A stretch of 64,000 nt of DNA, from assembly GCA_041398025.1 (NCBI GenBank), contig JAWKVM010000009.1, positions 162,258 through 226,257 on the forward strand, given 5' to 3'. Numbering within the stretch: the first letter of the stretch is position 1; each line of letters begins with the position of its first letter. A program made the position numbers and the translations under genes. Below the pieces are notes generated by a model that saw only the letters and a program-made list of their open reading frames with translations, ran no database searches and was not told where the DNA came from. Source of the DNA: JANQPX01 sp041398025. GTDB taxonomy: Bacteria; Pseudomonadota; Alphaproteobacteria; Geminicoccales; Geminicoccaceae. Below are positions 58,930 through 64,000 of the stretch, one piece after another.

Positions 58930-59799
58930 TCAGCCATCGGCGGCGAGATGATGGCCGAGGGACACGGACAAGGTCAGCGCCAGACACATGGCCGCACTCA
59001 GCGGCCTGAAGCCATGGGCCTCGCCCTCGACCACCACGAAGCTCAGATCGGCGAGACGGGTCAGCGGGCTGAGTGCGCTGTCCGTGATGGCGATCATCGG
59101 CACGCCCGCGGCCTGGCAGCGCTCGGCCAGGGCCACGACCTCCGCGGCATAAGGCTGAAAGCTGATCGCCACCAGCGCATCCGCCGTCGAGAGTGCGCGC
59201 CCCTGCTGCTGCAGCATGCCGCCGACCCCGTCCAGGAGACAGGTGGCGAGGCCGAGCTCGCTCAACAGATAGGCGAGATAGCTCGCGACCGGAAAGGCGC
59301 GGCGCTGGGCGACGACATGGATCAGCCGCGCCTGGCTCAGCATGGCGATGGCCGTATCGAGCTGGTCGATGGCGATGTCCGAGCACAGGCGCTCCAGCCC
59401 TTCGATGCCGGCCTCAACCACGTCATGCAGCATCATCGTCGGCATGGGCTCGCCGCCCGGTCGCGGCTCCGTCGACAGCCGCCGGATGCGCTCGCCATAG
59501 CTCGGCGTACGTGCCACCAGGCGGTCGCGGAACAGGCGCTGCATGCGCGTGAACCCGTCGAAGCCAAGCGCCTTGGAGAACCGGATCAGGCTCGAGGGCG
59601 GCACCTTGGCGCGGGACGCGATGACCGCGATGGTCTCCAGCGCCATGTCGTCGGGATGAGCGAGCGCGAATTCCGCCACCTGCTGCAGGCGCTTGCTCAA
59701 GCTGCCATAGCGCTCGGCGATCGCCTCCTTGAGCGCATCGAAATCGGCCGGGCGAGTGGATGCCGGGGGCATGGCGGTGCGTGCGGTCGGTCGCGGCAT
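58930..59799 (-). CDS. RpiR/MurR family regulator (HTH + SIS)
   Basis: 289 aa. The N-terminal helix-turn-helix (about 20-95) reads ERYGSLSKRLQQVAEFALAHPDDMALETIAVIASRAKVPPSSLIRFSKALGFDGFTRMQRLFRD, the RpiR signature. The C-terminal SIS domain (about 130-280) binds a phosphosugar: LIHVVAQRRAFPVASYLAYLLSELGL and DALVAISFQPYAAEVVALAERC. It is divergent from a PLP decarboxylase gene with a 164-bp gap, so that gene is a likely target. The inducer would be a sugar phosphate, which fits the nearby GH42 enzyme, but the link is indirect. Confidence 0.87.
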   Translation of the reverse strand: MPRPTARTAMPPASTRPADFDALKEAIAERYGSLSKRLQQVAEFALAHPDDMALETIAVIASRAKVPPSSLIRFSKALGFDGFTRMQRLFRDRLVARTPSYGERIRRLSTEPRPGGEPMPTMMLHDVVEAGIEGLERLCSDIAIDQLDTAIAMLSQARLIHVVAQRRAFPVASYLAYLLSELGLATCLLDGVGGMLQQQGRALSTADALVAISFQPYAAEVVALAERCQAAGVPMIAITDSALSPLTRLADLSFVVVEGEAHGFRPLSAAMCLALTLSVSLGHHLAADG

Positions 59800-59963
59800 G
59801 ACGCTCCCTCCCGGCGTCGACGTCGCCCCCCCAGCGTTGACGATGGGCCGGTTTCAAGAAGATAAAGCAAAGCTGACAAGCAGAATCGCTCTAACCTAAC
59901 CACACTTTCGCCTGCCATCAAAGGCGCAGATGAGCGCAGATCGAAGCTGAGGAGCAAAACCCA

Positions 59964-61388
59964 GTGGATCGAAAAACCTTCCGAGACTGGGCGCACCGCG
60001 CCGCCGACTGGTCCGCGGACTATCTGGAAAGCATCGACAAACGCCCGGTGCGCGCCCGGACCCGCCCCGGCGACATCGCCGCGAGGCTGCCGGCCGTCCC
60101 GCCCGAGCAGGGCGAGGACATGGCCCGTCTGTTCGAGGATGTCGACAACATCCTGATGCCGGGCATGACCCACTGGCAGCATCCGCGCTTCTTCGCCTAT
60201 TTCCCCGCCAATTCCAGCCCGCCCTCGGTGATCGCCGAATATCTGACCGCCGCCATGGCGGCGCAGTGCATGCTCTGGCAGACCTCGCCCGCCGCAACCG
60301 AACTCGAGACCCGCGTCCTCGACTGGCTGCGCCACATGCTGAACTTGCCTTCCTCCTTTCAGGGGGTCATTCAGGACAGCGCGTCGTCCGCGACCCTGGC
60401 GGCCATCCTGACCGGGCGCGAGCAGGCGCTCGGCTTCAAGGGCAACCAGGACGGCCTAGCCGCGCACCCGCCGATCCGCGTCTACACCTCCGCCCAGGCC
60501 CACTCCTCCATCGACAAAGCCGTCTGGATCTCCGGCATCGGCCAGACCAACCTGGTCAGGGTCGCGACGCGCGGCGGCGATGACATGGACCCCGTCTCGC
60601 TCGAAGCAGCGATCCAGGCCGATAAGGCATCCGGCTACCGCCCCGCCGTCGTCATTGCGACCATCGGCAGCACCAGCGTCGGTGCGATGGACGACCTCCG
60701 CGCCGTCGGCGAGGTGGCGCGGCGCCACGGCCTCTATTTCCATGTGGATGCCGCCTGGGCGGGCAGCGCCTTGATTTGCGAGGAGCATCGCCACCTGATC
60801 GACGGCATCGACCTCGCAGACAGCTTCGTCTTCAACCCGCACAAATGGCTGCTCACCAATTTCGACTGCACCGCCCATTTCGTGAAGGACCCGGCGGCGC
60901 TGGTACAGACCCTCGGCATCCAGCCGGACTATCTGAAGACCCAGGGCGAAGCCGGCATCAATTACAGCGAATGGTCCGTGCCCCTCGGCCGCCGTTTTCG
61001 CGCCCTGAAGCTCTGGTTCGTGATCCGGAGCTACGGCGTCCGAGCCCTCTGTGAGATCGTGCGCAGCCACATCCGCATGGCCGAAGCGCTCGCAAAAAGA
61101 ATTGACGCCCATCCCGATTTCGAGCTGACGACCAAACCGTCGCTGTCGCTCTTCACCTTCCGCTACGCGCCGGCCGGCGTCCCGGCCCTCGACGACCTGA
61201 ACGCCCGCCTGCTGCAGGCGATCAACGACGACGGCCGCATCTACCTGACCCAGACCCGCTACAGGGGCGACTACGTCATCCGCGTCTCGGTCGGACAGCT
61301 CTATACCACGGACGAGGACATCGAGACCGCCTGGTCGGTGATCCAGGAACTGGCCGCCGCGGCTGATACCAACCCATCCGGGACATGA
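59964..61388 (+). CDS. Group II PLP-dependent decarboxylase (aromatic-L-amino-acid decarboxylase family)
   Basis: 474 aa from a GTG with GAGGAG about 10 bases upstream. The fold-type-I landmarks are in order: QHPRFFAYFPANSSPPSVIAEYLTAAM, the phosphate-binding QDSASSATLAAILTGRE, the Asp in LYFHVDAAWAGSALICEEHR, and the cofactor Lys in SFVFNPHKWLLTNFDC. These match aromatic-L-amino-acid and related decarboxylases (dopa, tryptophan, tyrosine, phenylalanine). The stretch at residues 100-125 containing the Trp that reads the substrate ring is kept, but the exact substrate cannot be given. The gene ends about 80 bp before a family-1 palindrome. Confidence 0.88.
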   Translation: MDRKTFRDWAHRAADWSADYLESIDKRPVRARTRPGDIAARLPAVPPEQGEDMARLFEDVDNILMPGMTHWQHPRFFAYFPANSSPPSVIAEYLTAAMAAQCMLWQTSPAATELETRVLDWLRHMLNLPSSFQGVIQDSASSATLAAILTGREQALGFKGNQDGLAAHPPIRVYTSAQAHSSIDKAVWISGIGQTNLVRVATRGGDDMDPVSLEAAIQADKASGYRPAVVIATIGSTSVGAMDDLRAVGEVARRHGLYFHVDAAWAGSALICEEHRHLIDGIDLADSFVFNPHKWLLTNFDCTAHFVKDPAALVQTLGIQPDYLKTQGEAGINYSEWSVPLGRRFRALKLWFVIRSYGVRALCEIVRSHIRMAEALAKRIDAHPDFELTTKPSLSLFTFRYAPAGVPALDDLNARLLQAINDDGRIYLTQTRYRGDYVIRVSVGQLYTTDEDIETAWSVIQELAAAADTNPSGT

Positions 61389-61708
61389 CCGTGTTTCGAG
61401 CAGCTTCGCCTGTTGCCGTTCCACGGCGTAAACTCTTTGTCCATCAAAGGCTGTCACCATGGCTTGCCGGTCCATGCGATACTGGAAGTCCGAGCCTCGC
61501 TCCACCTTGCCTGCGGGTGCGCGGACTCCCAGGATCGCATGGACCACGAAATGATATGGCAGCGCCAGGTTAACATCAGGTTACCGGCGCCCACTCAGTC
61601 ACCCGAGGACGACGATCAATCAACCGGTCATGCCCCAGGCTAGCCGGCAGGACATAACCCCGCCGAGCGCCGCCAAGCCTTGTCCGGCAGTCAGCCCTTG
61701 ACCGGCAG
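61389..61708. other. Gene-free interval holding a family-1 palindrome
   Basis: Between the converging decarboxylase and lipoprotein genes. It contains family-1 copy 4 (61469-61545) and its flanks GTAAAC and GGTTAAC, plus short direct words near 61690 (GACCGGCAGTCAACC-like). No supported gene. Confidence 0.6.
61469..61545. repeat. Palindromic repeat family 1, copy 4
   Basis: Arms 61469-61492 and 61522-61545, 24 bp with two mismatches, around a 29-base loop. CGTAAAC lies at 61427-61433 and GGTTAAC at 61568-61574, though the left motif is in the opposite sense to copy 2. The element lies between converging genes. Confidence 0.8.
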
Positions 61709-62593
61709 TCAACCTTTGACCGGGCAGGCCAGCGGCCTGTCGCCGATCGCGACGTCGTCGATCCAGAGGCTGCGCTCGCCGTCCTGCTGGTAGGACTCCC
61801 AGCCAAGATTGATGCGATCGAAGATCGGTGCCTGCCAGGGATAGTCGTCATGCTGATAGAGGCATCCCTGCCCCGCCCCGTCGACCGTCAGATCATCGAG
61901 CGCCACGCCGTCCTGCCAGAGCTTCATGCCGTTGTTCCGCCCGTCGAACGCCCAGGCCAGACACACCCAGCGTCCGGTCGGCATCACGGTTCGATCATCA
62001 GCCTGCTGCCAGCAGTCCGACTTCCGGTTGGTGGTCAGGCCGTCGCGCTTGGGCGTCTCGTAGCTGGCCATCATCCTGTTGCCGACGAAGATGCCGCCCT
62101 TCTCGATCGGCATCTGGCCGCCATAGCGGTATTCGATCTGGTGGCTGCCGTCGGGCGCCATGCCGGTCGCCTCGATCACGGTCCAGTGAACCTTGGTCTC
62201 CGGCGCGGCCTCCAGATACATCATGGCCCGCCCGTAAAGGACGTTGTCGGCGAGCGGAAAGATCGGCGCCCCTTTGAGCGCGATATAGGCCTTCTCCTTG
62301 CCGACCGCCGTGAACCTGATCGATTTCCCGCCGCCATAGGCGCGGTGATCGTCGACCTCGATCTCTGGCGAGCCGCGCGTATCGACGATCCAGTCGCCGC
62401 CCGGAGGCTGCCCCGCCTGGCCGTCCTCGAAGCCATCGCAGAACACGCCGTCGGCGCAGCCGGCGTCATCCAGGACCACCGTCTCCACCGGTGCTGCCGC
62501 CTCCGAGCCGACGTCAGCGTCGGCGGGCGGCGGCACGTCCGACGAGCACGCCGCGAAACCTGCCAGAGGCAGCAGCAGAATCCACCGGTTCAT
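61709..62593 (-). CDS. Secreted lipoprotein with concanavalin-like / lyase-like fold, unknown function
   Basis: 294 aa. The signal peptide LLLPLAGFAAC has a lipobox Cys, and a short acidic linker follows. The globular part opens DAGCADGVFCDGFEDGQAGQPPGGDWIVDTRGSPEIEVDDHRAYGGGKSIRFTAVG. It ends with a strand-rich segment AWAFDGRNNGMKLWQDGVALDDLTVDG then GWESYQQDGERSLWIDDVAIGDRPL. The layout resembles jelly-roll carbohydrate-binding or polysaccharide-lyase-like lipoproteins such as the Cip1 group. I see no catalytic residues I could name. Four or more Cys may form disulfides. The neighbours give no clue beyond surface location. Confidence 0.6.
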   Translation of the reverse strand: MNRWILLLPLAGFAACSSDVPPPADADVGSEAAAPVETVVLDDAGCADGVFCDGFEDGQAGQPPGGDWIVDTRGSPEIEVDDHRAYGGGKSIRFTAVGKEKAYIALKGAPIFPLADNVLYGRAMMYLEAAPETKVHWTVIEATGMAPDGSHQIEYRYGGQMPIEKGGIFVGNRMMASYETPKRDGLTTNRKSDCWQQADDRTVMPTGRWVCLAWAFDGRNNGMKLWQDGVALDDLTVDGAGQGCLYQHDDYPWQAPIFDRINLGWESYQQDGERSLWIDDVAIGDRPLACPVKG

Positions 62594-62750
62594 CGATTCC
62601 TCCCATTTTCCCGATGGAGACCGTTATATCCAGCTTGCGGCGCGACCGCATGCCCTATTCGTCGGACGCGTTAGCAACCGGTCCGTCACAGCACCGCCCC
62701 GTCAGCCGGCCGGTGCCGGGCGTAGCGCCTGCGCGCCGCGGACTATGCCG

Positions 62751-63080
62751 TCAGGCGACCGCTTCGATGAAGACCTCGAGCTTGCCGCCGCAGGCGAGAC
62801 CGACTTCCCAGGCCTGCTCGTTCGACACGCCGTAATCCAGAAGCCTGGGCGGCCCGCTGCCCTCCATGATCTCGAGCGCTTCCCTGACCACGGCGCCTTC
62901 GATGCAGCCGCCGGACACCGAGCCCACCATCTCGCCCTTGTCGTTGATGCCGAGCTGGCTGCCGACCGGGCGCGGCGAGGAGCCCCAGGTGCTGACCACC
63001 GTCGCCACCGCGACCTTATGCCCACCCTGCTGCCAGCTCGCCAGCTGCTGCAGAACCTCGTCGTGATCGTTGGTCGCCAT
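62751..63080 (-). CDS. XdhC/CoxI N-terminal-domain protein, stand-alone
   Basis: 109 aa, consisting only of the XdhC_CoxI domain: DEVLQQLASWQQGGHKVAVATVVSTWGSSPRPVGSQLGIND and VGSVSGGCIEGAVVREALEIMEG, ending LACGGKLEVFIEAV. In full XdhC this domain is followed by a Rossmann domain that delivers the molybdenum cofactor to xanthine-dehydrogenase-family enzymes. Single-domain versions exist in many bacteria, often next to dehydrogenase subunits. None is in this window. RBS AAGGA precedes the ATG. Confidence 0.82.
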   Translation of the reverse strand: MATNDHDEVLQQLASWQQGGHKVAVATVVSTWGSSPRPVGSQLGINDKGEMVGSVSGGCIEGAVVREALEIMEGSGPPRLLDYGVSNEQAWEVGLACGGKLEVFIEAVA

Positions 63081-63246
63081 GGGTCCCGTCCTTCATCCTC
63101 GTGGGGTCGCCTTTCAATATAGGGATTCCTCGCACCTTGTGCATCCTCGCCGGTCAAGCGGGCGGCAGTGACAAAAATGCCGCTGGTCTTTTTCTCAAAA
63201 GTTGTTTTTCTATCGCCGATTGCGGATGCGGAACGAGGGACAGGTG

Positions 63247-63882
63247 ATGCCAGGCAAGGTGATTGTGATCGCGCAGCAAAAGGGCGGGGCCGGCAAGACC
63301 ACGCTCGCCATTCAGCTCGCCACCGCCTGGGAGCAGGCGGGCAAGCGGGTCGCGATGCTGGACGTCGATCCGCAGGGCAGCCTGAGCGCGTGGCGCGGCC
63401 TGCGCGACCGCACCGTCGGCGAGGACACGGGCCCCAGCGTCGAGGCCCTGTCCGGCTGGCGCCTGGTCAACCGCCTCTCGGCCGCCGCGAACGGCGCCGA
63501 TCTCGTGGTCATCGACAGCCCGCCCCACGCCGAGACCGATGCACGCGCCGCCATTCGCACCGCCGATCTGGTGGTGCTGCCGATCCAGCCGACCATGCTC
63601 GATCTATGGGCGACCGAGGCGACCCTCGACATCGCGTCCTCGGAAAAGACCCAGGCGCTCCTGGTCCTGAACCGCGTCCCCCCGCGCAGCCTCGCCGCCG
63701 ACGCCGTCGCCGACGAGATCAAAAGCAAAAAATGGCCGCTCGCCCGCGCCCGCCTCGGCAACCGCCAGGCCTTCGCCGCCTCGATCAACGAGGGCAAAGG
63801 CGTAGTCGAAACCGCCCGCACCAGCGCCGCCGGCAAGGAAATCGACGCCGTCGCCAAAGAGGTCTTACGAAAACTCCGGTAA
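63247..63882 (+). CDS. ParA-family (CobQ/MinD-like) partitioning ATPase
   Basis: 211 aa from the ATG preceded by GAGGGAC. The deviant Walker A is QKGGAGKTTLAIQL, the Walker A' Asp is in AMLDVDPQGSLSAW, and the Walker B-like strand is LVVIDSPPHAETDA. It is short for chromosomal ParA and lacks an N-terminal HTH. No parB-like gene follows, so it belongs with orphan ParA proteins that position other cargo, such as chemoreceptor clusters or storage granules. The stop codon is followed immediately by a family-2 hairpin. Confidence 0.85.
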   Translation: MPGKVIVIAQQKGGAGKTTLAIQLATAWEQAGKRVAMLDVDPQGSLSAWRGLRDRTVGEDTGPSVEALSGWRLVNRLSAAANGADLVVIDSPPHAETDARAAIRTADLVVLPIQPTMLDLWATEATLDIASSEKTQALLVLNRVPPRSLAADAVADEIKSKKWPLARARLGNRQAFAASINEGKGVVETARTSAAGKEIDAVAKEVLRKLR

Positions 63883-63945
63883 GTGGCATGGCCACCTCAT
63901 GGACTTGTTCTTCGCGCCCCGGCCTCCGAGCCTCCGCTCACCGGC
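63883..63945. repeat. Palindromic repeat family 2, copy C (left end only)
   Basis: Starts with the hairpin GTGGC-ATG-GCCAC (63883-63895) directly after the ParA stop codon, then CTCATGGACTTG, matching copies A and B. The right end with GTCAACGA is not recognisable. It again lies between two genes that probably converge. Confidence 0.6.
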
Positions 63946-64000
63946 TCAGCCCCTGGCCTCCAGCCAGCGCTGCATCAACGGAACCCTCAGGCGCCAGACA
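63946..64000 (-). CDS. C-terminal fragment of a gene running off the window
   Basis: On the minus strand the last 17 codons read VWRLRVPLMQRWLEARG and then TGA at 63948-63946. Too little remains to name a family. If real, the gene converges with the ParA gene, and copy C of the family-2 element lies in the gap. Confidence is limited by length. Confidence 0.3.
   Translation of the reverse strand, partial: VWRLRVPLMQRWLEARG

Noticed and set aside
58749..58937. A 62-codon frame upstream of the PemK-like gene as the missing antitoxin
   Set aside because: It is Arg/Ala/Pro-rich without a DNA-binding or acidic toxin-binding pattern, has no RBS, and looks like a GC-rich chance frame.
61413..61643. 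Small plus-strand frames after the decarboxylase gene
   Set aside because: They are generated by the two arms of the family-1 palindrome and have no RBS.
1..64000. CRISPR arrays, tRNA or rRNA genes, intact insertion sequences
   Set aside because: I found no regularly spaced direct repeats, no cloverleaf-like sequence and no transposase gene. The repeats present are palindromic, dispersed and non-coding.

Overview
The window is a GC-rich chromosomal segment of an alphaproteobacterium. The evidence is hopanoid genes of the hpnM/hpnN/hpnA type, an exosortase A locus, many small degradative operons under MarR, GntR and RpiR regulators, and frequent GTG/TTG starts with 4-base stop/start overlaps. 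A Rhodospirillales-like lineage is my best guess, but the family cannot be fixed from this sequence alone. I see no rRNA, tRNA, CRISPR array, prophage or intact insertion sequence.

Layout. 0-16 kb is catabolic. It holds a feruloyl-CoA synthase with a MarR regulator, a DUF3237 protein, an alpha/beta hydrolase, a DUF1537 kinase coupled to a RuBisCO-like protein (probably 3-oxo-isoapionate/apiose-type sugar-acid catabolism), a glutathione transferase, and an SDR/acyl-CoA dehydrogenase/phosphotransferase operon that resembles the levulinate (4-hydroxyacyl-CoA) pathway. A ThDP enzyme and an acyl-CoA ligase follow, with a divergent GntR repressor that has two matching operator-like sites. 16.5-21.8 kb is a dipeptide/oligopeptide-type ABC importer with a divergent Tat-type binding protein and a fused double ATPase. 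22.3-29 kb is an exosortase A glycan locus (O-antigen-ligase-like protein, a glycosyltransferase fused to a deacetylase-like domain, XrtA fused to EpsI, and a GT4 glycosyltransferase). 29-36 kb holds hemW, an MscS-type channel, PPK2 and a glycosyltransferase-like gene. 35.7-40.1 kb is the hpnM/hpnN/hpnA hopanoid group. 40.3-46 kb is a second acyl-CoA block (SDR, acyl-CoA ligase, hydrolase, EamA transporter, paaG, paaI). 46-55 kb holds envelope and periplasmic genes (retropepsin-like protease, rhodanese, YfaZ-like protein, MFS exporter, acyltransferase-like protein, MBL protein, sulfatase-family protein, FkbM methyltransferase, gamma carbonic anhydrase). 55-64 kb holds an M48 lipoprotein protease, a GH42 beta-galactosidase, a PemK-like toxin, an RpiR regulator, a PLP decarboxylase, a secreted lipoprotein, an XdhC-domain protein and a ParA-like ATPase.

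The most unusual content lies between the genes. Two families of palindromic intergenic elements recur. Family 1 (four copies, near 4.2, 11.4, 13.7 and 61.5 kb) is a long hairpin of about 78 bp with arms of 24-29 bp, flanked by TTAA-containing motifs. Family 2 (16.3, 40.2 and 63.9 kb, plus a one-arm relic at 4.6 kb) has small terminal hairpins, and its three recognisable copies lie between converging genes, touching or overlapping their stop codons. In both families, differences between copies are compensated on the opposite arm, which points to selection on, or copying of, the folded form.
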